A stretch of DNA of 64,000 nucleotides from assembly GCA_004296775.1 (NCBI GenBank), contig RHGE01000022.1, positions 1 to 64,000 on the forward strand, written 5' to 3'. A program made the translations under genes and the position numbers. Positions 30,465 through 39,202 of this stretch are shown one piece after another. Under the pieces are notes generated by a model. The model saw only the letters and a program-made list of their open reading frames with translations, had not been told where the DNA came from and did not search any database. Origin of the DNA: Marinilabiliaceae bacterium JC017 (GTDB taxonomy: Bacteria > Bacteroidota > Bacteroidia > Bacteroidales > Marinilabiliaceae). Every line of letters starts with the position of its first letter. Positions within the stretch are counted from its first letter, which is position 1.

Positions 30465-30496
30465 CAAAAGTACTAATTTTCAATTAAAAAACACAA
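30465..30496 (-). promoter_or_regulatory. Candidate promoter of the ribosomal supercluster
   Basis: On the minus strand TTG (30496-30494), a 21-bp spacer and TACTTTTG (30472-30465). It fits the Bacteroidota pattern with an incomplete -33 box and would give a leader of about 120 nt before rpsL. Confidence 0.45.
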
Positions 30497-30632
30497 CACC
30501 AACTCCTTTTTTTTATCAATAATCCATGATTTTAAATCATTCAAACAATTTGATATAGCGCGGGTTAATTAGATTGAACATTTGTCCCCCATATCGGTTT
30601 ATATCTTTTCCTCTTCAAAAAAATAAAACATC

Positions 30633-30640
30633 TAATTTTG
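30633..30640 (+). promoter_or_regulatory. -7 element (TAATTTTG) of the M28 peptidase gene
   Basis: TAATTTTG lies 27 bases before the ATG at 30668. Transcription would begin near 30647, downstream of the in-frame ATG at 30638, which supports the later start. No clear -33 box. Confidence 0.4.
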
Positions 30641-30667
30641 CCTCGAATTTTCAAGAAATATTGGATC

Positions 30668-32221
30668 ATGAAAAAAACATTCTTACCTATTTTCTTAATT
30701 GTAGCTTCAATTACCCATGGTTTCAGCCAAAATCCAATTGATAACGGAATCAATAGTATCACGAAAAATGCTTTAAAAGCCCAATTAACTTTTATCTCTT
30801 CAGATTGGTTTGAAGGACGCGAAGCCGGATCGGAAGGCGCTTATAAAGCGGCAGATTATTTAGCAAGTCTATTTCAGTCGGAAAATCTATCTCCTTACCA
30901 TTCGGATTCATATTTTCAAACCGTACCTCTGATTGCTTATACCACCACTAATCAATTGTTGAAAATTTCTGAAAGTACCAGTACTAACAGATCGACATTA
31001 ACATTTTCAGAAGAAGATTTTTCCCCATCAAATATAGATAGGAGTATAAACCTGGAAGGGAAAATATTTTTTGCCGGTTATGGAATATCACAAGACTCAT
31101 TCAACGAAATAAAAAACAATAAATCTTCCGGAAAAATCATGTTGAGATTAACCGGGATACCTGGAGAAACAGATTCTACATCTGTTGCGTTCCAGAAATT
31201 TAAAAAGTTTGACGCCCATTACTGGCATCAACACAAACAAAATACAGCCCAAAAAGCCGGCGTGGTAGCCATCCTGGAATTCAACCCCAATCATCCGGTA
31301 TTTAATATTCCTGATCGGGATAATACCCAGAAAGCACCTTGTGAAAAAATCATAACCAGAAAATCATCGGGCATCTACAGGAAGCAGATAAAACTTGCCA
31401 ACCATTCCAATACGTCTATCCCCGTCATCAAAATATCAGAAAACGTTATGGCGGCCTTATTACCTAATTATAAAACCATCTTTGAGGCATATCAACAAAA
31501 TGCATCTAACCTCAAAAAATCATCTAAGGTTACCATTTCCCCGGAAATATCCTTCCAGGCATCCGTTAAAACCAAAGCGTTCGAATGCCGCAACGTAATT
31601 GCCAAAATTGAAGGGTCAGAAAAACCAGATGAAATAATTGTTGTAGGGGCACATTATGACCACCTGGGGAATTATGACGGTTACATTTGGAATGGGGCTG
31701 ACGATAACGGCTCAGGTGCTATTGGTATGATGGCAATAGCCAAGGCTTTTGCCGCAACAGGAGTGCGCCCCAAAAGAACCGTTATTTTTGCATCCTGGAC
31801 AGCCGAAGAGAGAGGCTTATTTGGTTCAAAGTATTTCCTCAACACCTTTAAAAAAACGGATCAAATCAAATACTATCACAATTACGATATGATCGGACGC
31901 AGCTACAATCCGGAAAAACCAGATTCGGCCGTGGCTTTATTATATACTAAAAACTGGCACCAGGCAGAAGCCCATGTAAAAAAAGCTAATGAAACCTACC
32001 AGTTAGGACTCAAAGTAAACTACAGTGCCTGGGATGACCCTACTTCAGGCAGTGACAACGCACCTTTTGCAAAAAAAGGAATTCCCATTATGTGGTTCCA
32101 CACAGGTGGCCATCCCGATTATCATATGCCAAGTGATCATGCGGATAAAATAGACTGGACTAAATTTCAAAATATTGTAAAGGCAAGTTTCGCGACTCTA
32201 TGGGAATTAGCAAATGAATAA
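30668..32221 (+). CDS. Secreted M28 family zinc aminopeptidase
   Basis: 517 residues from the ATG at 30668, which opens a signal peptide (MKKTFLPIFLIVASITHGFS). The earlier ATG at 30638 adds ten residues and would precede the inferred transcript start. The catalytic M28 domain occupies the C-terminal half: VVGAHYDHLG and NGADDNGSGAIG (zinc His and bridging Asp), SWTAEERGLFGS (catalytic Glu and zinc Glu), NYDMIGR (Asp) and MPSDHADKID (His). The N-terminal half, after EGREAGSEGAYKAADYL, holds a PA-like inserted domain. It probably trims peptides in the periplasm or outside; substrate unknown. No operon partner: fabD follows after 110 bases with its own -7 box. Confidence 0.9.
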   Translation: MKKTFLPIFLIVASITHGFSQNPIDNGINSITKNALKAQLTFISSDWFEGREAGSEGAYKAADYLASLFQSENLSPYHSDSYFQTVPLIAYTTTNQLLKISESTSTNRSTLTFSEEDFSPSNIDRSINLEGKIFFAGYGISQDSFNEIKNNKSSGKIMLRLTGIPGETDSTSVAFQKFKKFDAHYWHQHKQNTAQKAGVVAILEFNPNHPVFNIPDRDNTQKAPCEKIITRKSSGIYRKQIKLANHSNTSIPVIKISENVMAALLPNYKTIFEAYQQNASNLKKSSKVTISPEISFQASVKTKAFECRNVIAKIEGSEKPDEIIVVGAHYDHLGNYDGYIWNGADDNGSGAIGMMAIAKAFAATGVRPKRTVIFASWTAEERGLFGSKYFLNTFKKTDQIKYYHNYDMIGRSYNPEKPDSAVALLYTKNWHQAEAHVKKANETYQLGLKVNYSAWDDPTSGSDNAPFAKKGIPIMWFHTGGHPDYHMPSDHADKIDWTKFQNIVKASFATLWELANE

Positions 32222-32288
32222 TTGGGTACATGCAAGACACAAAATAACAGCACATTGCTTCTGATTACAATCTTTAGCTATTTATCTT

Positions 32289-32296
32289 TATATTTG
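32289..32296 (+). promoter_or_regulatory. -7 element (TATATTTG) of fabD
   Basis: TATATTTG fits TAnnTTTG and lies 35 bases before the fabD ATG. No TTTG is seen 19-21 bases upstream. Confidence 0.4.
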
Positions 32297-32331
32297 CGCC
32301 GCAATAAAAAGTTCATATAAAACCTTTTAAA

Positions 32332-33222
32332 ATGAAAGCATACGTATTTCCCGGACAGGGAGCCCAATTTGTTGGAATGGGTAAAGACCTGTACGAAAAC
32401 TCAGCTTTAGCAAAGGAATTGTTTGAAAAAGCAAATGATATTTTAGGTTTCCGCATTACAGACCTAATGTTCGAAGGTACCGACGAAGACCTAAAGCAAA
32501 CCAAAGTAACGCAACCAGCCATTTTCCTCCATTCGGTAATTTTGGCAAAAACCCTGGGCGAAGACTTCAAACCAGAAATGGTAGCCGGTCACTCACTTGG
32601 AGAGTTTTCGGCACTAGTTACTGCAGGTGCAATGAATTTTGAAGACGGATTAAAACTTGTATCCCAACGAGCTTTGGCCATGCAAAAGGCCTGTGAAATT
32701 GAACCATCAACCATGGCAGCCATCGTTGGATTGGAGGATAGCATTGTAGAAGAAGTTTGCAACAGCATTGAAGATGTAGTTGTAGCAGCAAATTACAACT
32801 GCCCCGGCCAATTGGTAATCTCAGGTTCAATTTCAGGAATTGACAAAGCCTGTGATATTCTCAAGGAAAAAGGTGCCAAACGCGCCATTAAACTACCTGT
32901 TGGTGGTGCATTCCACTCTCCTTTGATGGAACCGGCACGTACCGAATTAGCAGCAGCTATCGAGAATACCGAGTTCAAACAACCTATTTGTCCGATTTAC
33001 CAAAACGTAAACGCACAATCGGTAACCGATCCGGCTGAAATCAAAAAGAATTTAGTAGCCCAATTAACAGCTCCTGTTCGCTGGACACAAACTGTACAAA
33101 ACATGATTGCAGACGGCACTACTTCATTTACTGAACTAGGTCCTGGGAAAGTACTTCAGGGATTGGTTAAGAAAGTAGACCGCGGCATGGCTGTAGAAGG
33201 TTTTAGCACCTATCAGGGATAA
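32332..33222 (+). CDS. fabD: Malonyl-CoA:ACP transacylase
   Basis: 296 residues; loads malonyl groups on acyl carrier protein for fatty-acid synthesis in the cytoplasm. Motifs: FPGQGAQFVGMGKDL (oxyanion Gln), AGHSLGEFSALV (nucleophile Ser), and VGGAFHSPLMEPA (catalytic His). QNVNAQSVTDPAEIK and ELGPGKVLQGLVKKVD complete the fold. It stands alone, not in a fab cluster, and is closed by a strong terminator. Confidence 0.96.
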   Translation: MKAYVFPGQGAQFVGMGKDLYENSALAKELFEKANDILGFRITDLMFEGTDEDLKQTKVTQPAIFLHSVILAKTLGEDFKPEMVAGHSLGEFSALVTAGAMNFEDGLKLVSQRALAMQKACEIEPSTMAAIVGLEDSIVEEVCNSIEDVVVAANYNCPGQLVISGSISGIDKACDILKEKGAKRAIKLPVGGAFHSPLMEPARTELAAAIENTEFKQPICPIYQNVNAQSVTDPAEIKKNLVAQLTAPVRWTQTVQNMIADGTTSFTELGPGKVLQGLVKKVDRGMAVEGFSTYQG

Positions 33223-33241
33223 AATATACACCATGATACTG

Positions 33242-33279
33242 AAAGAGCAGGATAGTAATCGCTATCCTGCTCTTTTTTT
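33242..33279 (+). terminator. Intrinsic terminator of fabD
   Basis: Stem GAGCAGGATAG/CTATCCTGCTC (33245-33255, 33262-33272), loop TAATCG, preceded by AAA and followed by TTTTTTT. A textbook hairpin 20 bases after the fabD stop. Confidence 0.9.
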
Positions 33280-33421
33280 ATTATACCCTTGTTATATCTT
33301 TCAATAGATCGTTAGACTTTTGATAATAGAATTTAGAATGACAACCTACATCCACAAAACAACTTAAAATAGGAATCTGCTGTCATGACAAATTTTTCCC
33401 CTTTAAAAGAAACACCGTCAT

Positions 33422-36415
33422 CTATTGCTCTTCTTCTTCCTTATTCCACATCACCACGGCTTTTTGTTTTTTCCCATCCATCAAAATGGTCATGGGTCGC
33501 TCAAATTGCACATGCTTAAAATATTTGGTTTCCTGCACCACTTTTTGACCTTTCAACAACTCCATATTCACCCACTCTTCACCACTATCATGATGAATGG
33601 AGAAATAACCCACATTCATAGAAGTCACATTGTGGAAGAAGTGAGAGCCCAGAGAAGCATCCAGCGGGAAATCTTTCAATCCCATCTCCACAATTACCCG
33701 GGCACGTGATATTTGTGACCAGAAAACAGGAATACCAGTGAAACGATCCCGCGTACCCCATCGACCAGGCCCTATCAACACATAATCCCGGTTCTCCTTC
33801 TCAAAGCATTTATTGAGTTGTTCCATCTCTCGTGCCATGGCAACTGTTTCAGTCCGATTAAACAGTTCCGTTTTCATCACAATGACATCCTGCACATGCT
33901 CAATGCGTCCGTTACCCATTCCCTTCATCGACTGCAACACAATACGCTCTTTCTCCACCTCGTCAAAGCTGATGTCGGCATGGTTTTCAATTCGAATCAA
34001 CGGTTTTATCTGCAACAAGTATAAGGTAGGCAAATCATTTTTCCCTTTTTCCAAATCCACGGCAAACTCAATTTCTACCGGTGCCCCCATGGCTTGTTTA
34101 AAGAAACGCAGCAACGTATCCAGTGAAGATGCCAAGGGCAGGTAATCATACCGGAGAATATTAGCAAAATTAACCACCCGGGGCCCTTTCTTGGAAAAAT
34201 CATTCACAATCCGATCGTAATGAAAATCATAAACCGATGCACAATGCTTCAGGTTACCATCCTCTTCAGCCTCCTTGATACTAAGCTTCAGGATAGCCGC
34301 ATCTTCTCCTTCGCTATCCAGATCGAAAGTATTCTTCTCCAAATCGAGCGCATAAAAATAACTCTGCGAATCTTTAATTTGATCCTGAACGCTGTTCATC
34401 TCCAGCTTGGGGAATTTAGGACAGAAGCGTAACGCCTTTTCGCCGCCTACCACATACTTTCCCAAACCAACGGCTAACACGGCAAAACCATCTTCAGGCT
34501 TCATGTATGAAAATGGATAATAATTATAGGACTGCGCCACGCCACTAATGTGCGGATAGAAACGATCGTGTGTTCGTTGTCCCACCACCTCCTGGATGAT
34601 CACCGCCATTTTTTCCTCTTCAATCTTATAATTGACCGCTTCAAAATAAGCTTTGGCCGGATCACTAAACATGGATGCGTAAACCAGCTTTACAGCCGTG
34701 CATAATTGTTTATAGCGCTCCTCCGGATCAGGATGATTATTGGGTAAGATATAAGTAGCATACACGCCGGCAAAAGGCTGCAATAAGGAATCTTCAAACA
34801 AACCGGAAGAACGCACGGCCAAAGGCTGGTGCATCACATCCACATATTGTCGTAGCTTATCATTCACTTCATCCCCCAATTCAGATTTGAGAAACAACGC
34901 TTTTATCTCATGGTAATCTTTCTTAACAAAGGCCGGATGAAAAAGGTTATTCTTTTCGATAAAACGGGTAAATTCACCGGCGCCGATGATCGTAGTTTTG
35001 GGAATACTAATATTTAACTCGGGAATTATTTCAGAGAAGTTGATGTTTTCAATGAAGTTACTCAAGAAAGCAACACCCCGTCCTTTTCCACCAAACGAGC
35101 CTTCTCCAATGCGGACAATGTATCGACTGCTGCCCAACATGGTTGGATCAAACATCACCACACGACCACGCAGCCGTTGCAACCGCACCTCTTCAAATAC
35201 ATCCAGGATAGATTGGCGCAACTTATGAGAACTCTCAAAATCCTCAATTTTAAAGGGACGTAACCGCTTAGCGACGGAGATCTCACCCCGTGCCATGAGC
35301 CAGGTGGAAATACCATTACGCCGGGCATGATAAAGCAATGACTCGGGCGACACTTCCTGGATACATTTAATAAACTCCTTCAGATTACGGGCCACAGCGA
35401 CTTTTGCCCCCCGGTTATTCTTGAAGACAAAATTTCCAAAGCCCAACTTTTGATGAATAAAATTGTAGATATCCAGTGACAGACTATCGGAATTTTTATC
35501 GACAAATTCAGCCCCCACAGCCTGTGCTTTGGAGGCATTTTCAGGATCCGAAGATTGCAGCAAGGAAGGAATTTTAGATAATGAGTTCACGTATTGAATT
35601 AACTCCACGCCCGCATTCTCATTGATTTTTCCCTCCTTATTATATTTTACGTCAGAGATCACACAGATAAGATTATCCAGGTATTTATCCACAATCTCCA
35701 CGGCATCTTCATAATTACTTACCAGGAGAATTTTAGGCCGCACCCGCATCTTCATAATCTTATGAATCTGATCCGAGGTCTCCTCCTCCAGAATGGTTTG
35801 TGTTTGCCGCATAATGATGGAATAGAGCATTGGCAGGTAACGCGTGTAATATTTCTGGGAATCTTCCACCAGCAGTATCACCCGCACATCCCCCACGTGC
35901 GTATCCTTCTCCACATTCATTTTATCTTCCACATACTTGATCATGGCCAGAAAAACACGCGAATCACCATTCCAGGCAAACACCCGGTCGATATGCTCAA
36001 TATTGCCACTTCCCTCATCAAATAATTTGAGGTCGGCATTGTTGTTCACCATTAAAAGAATAGGCAACTCAGGATATAACGCCTTCAACCGGGCACTCAA
36101 CATCAACGGCATCTGCTTGTCCAGACCGGTCATAAGAATAACCATATTAAACTCCCGTTCAGCCAACATCTCCTCGGCCTCTTCAATGGTAGCCGCACTC
36201 GTGATCCGCGGCGCGGTAAACAAGTTCAACTGTAAATACTCCCCAAAGATCTTATCAAAGAAACGCCCTTCCCGCACAATGCTGTAAGAGTCGTAATAAT
36301 TAGCCACCAGGAGTACTTCCTGTACTTTAAATGTCATCAACTCCTGGAATATATCCTTATCAGTACGTTGACGGTTATATATTTGAGATAACTCAATCTG
36401 TGTCGCTTTTTCCAT
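33422..36415 (-). CDS. Receiver-like domains fused to a PEP-synthase-type ATP-grasp domain
   Basis: 997 residues from the ATG at 36415, chosen because AAGGGG precedes it; an ATG at 36436 would add only MFFYKGN. Order: a receiver-like domain (about 30-155) that lacks the phospho-acceptor (strand FNMVILMTGL); a second receiver-like domain (about 175-340) that keeps ILLVEDS, an Asp in VISDVKYN and a Lys in FVDKNS; then a PPDK/PEP-synthase ATP-binding domain with IGEGSFGGKGRGVAFL, PLAVRSSGLFEDSLLQPFAG, MAVIIQEVVG and LYLLQIKPL. The phosphohistidine swivel and the PEP-binding barrel of real PEP synthases are absent; instead about 180 residues with YVLIGPGRWGTRDRF end the protein. It may be a signalling or phosphotransfer protein; its reaction is not known to me. 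It stands alone downstream of the tandem array. Confidence 0.8.
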   Translation of the reverse strand: MEKATQIELSQIYNRQRTDKDIFQELMTFKVQEVLLVANYYDSYSIVREGRFFDKIFGEYLQLNLFTAPRITSAATIEEAEEMLAEREFNMVILMTGLDKQMPLMLSARLKALYPELPILLMVNNNADLKLFDEGSGNIEHIDRVFAWNGDSRVFLAMIKYVEDKMNVEKDTHVGDVRVILLVEDSQKYYTRYLPMLYSIIMRQTQTILEEETSDQIHKIMKMRVRPKILLVSNYEDAVEIVDKYLDNLICVISDVKYNKEGKINENAGVELIQYVNSLSKIPSLLQSSDPENASKAQAVGAEFVDKNSDSLSLDIYNFIHQKLGFGNFVFKNNRGAKVAVARNLKEFIKCIQEVSPESLLYHARRNGISTWLMARGEISVAKRLRPFKIEDFESSHKLRQSILDVFEEVRLQRLRGRVVMFDPTMLGSSRYIVRIGEGSFGGKGRGVAFLSNFIENINFSEIIPELNISIPKTTIIGAGEFTRFIEKNNLFHPAFVKKDYHEIKALFLKSELGDEVNDKLRQYVDVMHQPLAVRSSGLFEDSLLQPFAGVYATYILPNNHPDPEERYKQLCTAVKLVYASMFSDPAKAYFEAVNYKIEEEKMAVIIQEVVGQRTHDRFYPHISGVAQSYNYYPFSYMKPEDGFAVLAVGLGKYVVGGEKALRFCPKFPKLEMNSVQDQIKDSQSYFYALDLEKNTFDLDSEGEDAAILKLSIKEAEEDGNLKHCASVYDFHYDRIVNDFSKKGPRVVNFANILRYDYLPLASSLDTLLRFFKQAMGAPVEIEFAVDLEKGKNDLPTLYLLQIKPLIRIENHADISFDEVEKERIVLQSMKGMGNGRIEHVQDVIVMKTELFNRTETVAMAREMEQLNKCFEKENRDYVLIGPGRWGTRDRFTGIPVFWSQISRARVIVEMGLKDFPLDASLGSHFFHNVTSMNVGYFSIHHDSGEEWVNMELLKGQKVVQETKYFKHVQFERPMTILMDGKKQKAVVMWNKEEEEQ

Positions 36416-36637
36416 ATTCCCCTTATAAAAAAACATCCAAAGATGATATTAATTCCCCTTACTACAAAGGATTAAAATCGTGAATCACATATTAATAGAT
36501 CGATAGATTTTAGACAACAGACCTTAGACTATTTTACATCAACCTCATTTTTAAGTCTATAAAAGTTTTGATTATCAAATCAGCACAAACTGTTTTTCAG
36601 TTAATGATAAAAGCTTAACGAACCATTACACCAAAGA

Positions 36638-37100
36638 AGCCTCCCGAAAACACTCGGGAGCTCAGGAAAATCACCCAAGAGGATCAGAAAACGCTCAAGC
36701 GCTTTGGAAATCATTCAAGAGCTTCAAAAAAACACTCAAGACCTAAAGAAAATCATCCAAGAGCTTCAGAAAAACGCTCAAGAGCTTAGGAAATCATCCA
36801 AGGGCATCAAAAAAACACTCAAGACCTTAGGAAAATCATTCAAGAGCTTCAGAAAACACTCAAGACCTAAAGAAAATCATCCAAGAACTTCAGAAAAACG
36901 CTCAAGAGCTCAGGAAATCATTCAAGAGCTTCAGAAAACGCTCAAGAACTCAGGATAACACTCAAGTGCTTCAGAAAACACTCAAGAGCTCAGGAAATCA
37001 TCCAAGAGCTCAGAAAAACACTCAAGAGCTCAGGAAATCATTCAAGACCTTCAGAAAAACACTCAAGAGCTCAGGAAATCATTCAAGACCTTCAGAAAGA
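36638..37100. repeat. Tandem array of about 22.5 units of 20/21 bp in strict A/B alternation
   Basis: Units of 19-21 bp run head to tail for 463 bp. Type A resembles AGAGCTTCAGAAAACACTCA and type B AGAGCTCAGGAAATCATTCA; they alternate from first to last, making a roughly 41-bp higher-order unit (unit 16, 36942-36961, is a B/A hybrid). Length differs by one A in the A-run. Units of 21 bp read as heptads (IIQELQK) on the plus strand, but the 20-bp units break the frame, so it is not one gene. The first unit contains a hairpin CTCCCGA/TCGGGAG (36641-36660). The flanks (36416-36637 and 37101-37163) show nothing further. It lies between the DUF6261-like gene's 3' end and the start of the receiver/PEP-binding gene. 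Confidence 0.92.
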
Positions 37101-37163
37101 TGGGATCAACCTTCGAGCGGAAGGCATGTCATAACGCACAACTCACATACGAAAGCAACAATC

Positions 37164-37877
37164 TCAGTTTAGTAACAAAGAGTTACCACTTAAATACTGA
37201 ATACTATTATCCGCTGTAGAGACAACTTTATCAAGGAGGGATTCAATTTTCTCAATAACTAATTGTTCAGATTTACTATGAAATAATTTCTGCTTGCTGA
37301 TAAGGTCGGCATAAATGCGCCTGATCATCATTTCAAGTTTATACCGCCCAAATAGGGATTGCTGCAACGCTTCTTCGCTACCTAGCTTTAAATAGTTGTT
37401 GCATGCAATATCAAATGCCCGTTGCGATGTTTCAAGGCAAACAATCCACCGCCTGGCTCCTATTTCCTTAATCCTTGAAAGATTCACCGGCTTGTTAATT
37501 TCTGACAAAAACCGATTAAAACAACTGGCACGTGCCTTATAATCGACACCCGGCACCTGGTGTTCAAAGCCAGCTACACAATCCAAAACCAATTTTGCAG
37601 CTTTGGAAACAGGTTCATCAGGCCACAATACCATGCTCGACACATAATGTTTAAGACCATTCCAATAACGAAAGCACAACATATCATCCCCATGTACCTC
37701 ATTTAATAAACATTCAAGATCCTGGGAAAAATGCTTATCCGTTTTTATTAAAGACAGAACTTCCTGTAAACTTTCATGAAAAGCATTACATTCTTTGACA
37801 TGAATACTATTATTAAGTATTTCACCCAAATCCCTGAGTTGCTGAAGGGATAAGAAATAAGTACAAATCGATTTCAT
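37164..37877 (-). CDS. DUF6261-like protein of unknown function
   Basis: 237 residues, largely alpha-helical, with no signal peptide or membrane segment. I assign it tentatively to DUF6261, a Bacteroidota-restricted family, from overall size and pattern (YFLSLQQLRDLGEILNN at the start, an ARASCFNRFLSEIN middle and a SLFGRYKLEMMIRRIYADLI helix near the end). No catalytic motif is apparent. It is flanked upstream by a 21-bp-spaced direct repeat and downstream by the tandem array, 63 bases after its stop codon. It has no operon partners. Confidence 0.6.
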   Translation of the reverse strand: MKSICTYFLSLQQLRDLGEILNNSIHVKECNAFHESLQEVLSLIKTDKHFSQDLECLLNEVHGDDMLCFRYWNGLKHYVSSMVLWPDEPVSKAAKLVLDCVAGFEHQVPGVDYKARASCFNRFLSEINKPVNLSRIKEIGARRWIVCLETSQRAFDIACNNYLKLGSEEALQQSLFGRYKLEMMIRRIYADLISKQKLFHSKSEQLVIEKIESLLDKVVSTADNSIQYLSGNSLLLN

Positions 37878-38041
37878 TCATTCACAATTTTAGAAATGAT
37901 AAACGTCTGATATCTTCCGCATCAATAAAGGTGATTGGCTTGCTATAATTCCGAATAATAAAACCTTAAGAAAGTAATCTGGTTTCCCGGAAAGGATTAC
38001 ACTTTAAAGATTATAAAATTGAATGAGTTCTCTATACAAAG

Positions 38042-38073
38042 GTGATTAAAACCCTGATATAAGTGATTAAAAC
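38042..38073. repeat. Direct repeat GTGATTAAAAC, two copies 21 bp apart
   Basis: Exact copies at 38042-38052 and 38063-38073 are in helical phase (21 bp). A third partial match, AAAGGTGATT, occurs near 37927. They lie about 165-195 bases upstream of the DUF6261-like gene, so they may be binding sites for its regulator. Confidence 0.4.
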
Positions 38074-38125
38074 TTCATTTTTGTTGATTGAATAAGACTG
38101 GATCCACACTGCAAAATATCAGGTA

Positions 38126-38155
38126 ATAAAAAACGCCCGGCACAAAGCCGGGCGT
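38126..38155 (-). terminator. Intrinsic terminator of korAB
   Basis: On the minus strand ACGCCCGGC pairs with GCCGGGCGT (38155-38147 with 38141-38133) around a 5-nt loop, then TTTTTTATT. It lies 30 bases after the korB stop. Confidence 0.9.
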
Positions 38156-38184
38156 CTTAAAATATGTTATCGCTAAAAAACTAT

Positions 38185-39201
38185 CTATTTGACTTCCCAA
38201 ACCTGTCCTGAATGTACCAGGTCTTTAAAAGATTTAACTTTCGATTTAGCTTGCACATCTGCCAATTGATCCTCCATACATTGGTCGTAAACCAATCCAT
38301 CAACAGAACGAATTACTCCAAGGGCCACCGGATAATTAGGATATTCCATATCAGCCAGCTTAAGATGCAGACTAATATCATCACAATGTGCATCATGCAC
38401 CAGAATATCATCTTTGGTTATACCATTTTCACCAATGGTCACCACCTTAAGGGTCATGCCATCAAGTATCAGGCCTTTGTCTTTATTTTTACCAAAGATC
38501 ATAGGTTCCCCATGACGAAGAATGATGGTGCGATCTTCGCGGTGTTCCTTATCGGTAATGGCATTGTGTGTTTTATCATTATAGATCACACAGTTTTGCA
38601 ACATTTCAACAATGGAGGTGCCTTCGTGTTGTGCCGCTTCTTTAAGCACTTCTACAGTAAGTTTCAATTCCTTGTCAATTGAACGGGCAAAAAACTGTCC
38701 CCGCGCACCAATACACAGTTCACCCGGACGGAATGGATATTCAATGGTACCAAAAGGTGAGGTTTTAGAAATAAAACCACGCTTAGAAGTTGGTGAATAC
38801 TGTCCTTTTGTCAAACCATAAATCTGGTTGTTAAAAAGAATAACATTAATGTCTACATTCCGACGAATGGTATGAATAAAGTGGTTACCACCAATGGCTA
38901 AAGCATCTCCGTCACCGGTGATTTGCCAAACTTTTAATTTTGGATTAGCTACTTTAACCCCGGAGGCAATGGAAGAGGCACGTCCATGAATGGTGTGAAA
39001 TCCATAAGTATCCATGTAGTAAGGAAACCTGGATGAACAACCAATACCTGATATCACTGCTACTTCTTCATTTTTATAGCCTAACTCAGCCATTACTTTT
39101 TGTACCGAGTTCAAAATGGCATGGTCACCACATCCCGGACACCAACGCACACTTTGGTCACTCTTAAATTGTGTGTAATTATTTCCGTTTTCTCCAGCCA
39201 T
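38185..39201 (-). CDS. korB: 2-oxoacid:ferredoxin oxidoreductase, beta subunit
   Basis: 338 residues; thiamine-diphosphate subunit of a 2-oxoglutarate (or related 2-oxoacid):ferredoxin oxidoreductase. RWCPGCGDHAILN supplies cluster ligands with a later Cys, and ITGDGDALAIGGNHFIHTIR with NNQIYGLTKGQYSPTS is the Mg-ThDP site. Together with KorA it converts 2-oxoacid and CoA to acyl-CoA, CO2 and reduced ferredoxin, an oxygen-sensitive reaction. It begins one base after korA ends. The substrate is inferred from the KorAB layout, not proven. Confidence 0.92.
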   Translation of the reverse strand: MAGENGNNYTQFKSDQSVRWCPGCGDHAILNSVQKVMAELGYKNEEVAVISGIGCSSRFPYYMDTYGFHTIHGRASSIASGVKVANPKLKVWQITGDGDALAIGGNHFIHTIRRNVDINVILFNNQIYGLTKGQYSPTSKRGFISKTSPFGTIEYPFRPGELCIGARGQFFARSIDKELKLTVEVLKEAAQHEGTSIVEMLQNCVIYNDKTHNAITDKEHREDRTIILRHGEPMIFGKNKDKGLILDGMTLKVVTIGENGITKDDILVHDAHCDDISLHLKLADMEYPNYPVALGVIRSVDGLVYDQCMEDQLADVQAKSKVKSFKDLVHSGQVWEVK

Positions 39202-39202
39202 T

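Larger units (their letters stand above)
30339..30667. other. Divergent promoter region between rpsL and the M28 peptidase gene
   Basis: AT-rich and without coding potential. It contains two minus-strand TAnnTTTG boxes for the ribosomal cluster (30465-30472, 30390-30397) and one plus-strand box for the peptidase (30633-30640). No RNA gene was recognised. Confidence 0.5.
37878..38184. other. 307-bp gap between korB and the DUF6261-like gene
   Basis: Holds the korB terminator (38126-38155), an 11-bp direct repeat (38042-38073) and otherwise AT-rich sequence with no recognised promoter box or gene. Confidence 0.45.

Noticed and set aside
33422-36415. True phosphoenolpyruvate synthase
   Set aside because: The ATP-grasp domain is present, but the swivelling phosphohistidine domain and PEP-binding barrel are not.
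36638-37100. CRISPR array
   Set aside because: Units follow one another without unique spacers, vary in sequence and length, and no cas gene is in the window.
36704-37172. Two open frames within the tandem array that translate as coiled-coil-like heptads
   Set aside because: The 20-bp units shift the frame repeatedly, so any long frame is a by-product of repeats lacking stop codons; no family-like start, end or ribosome site.
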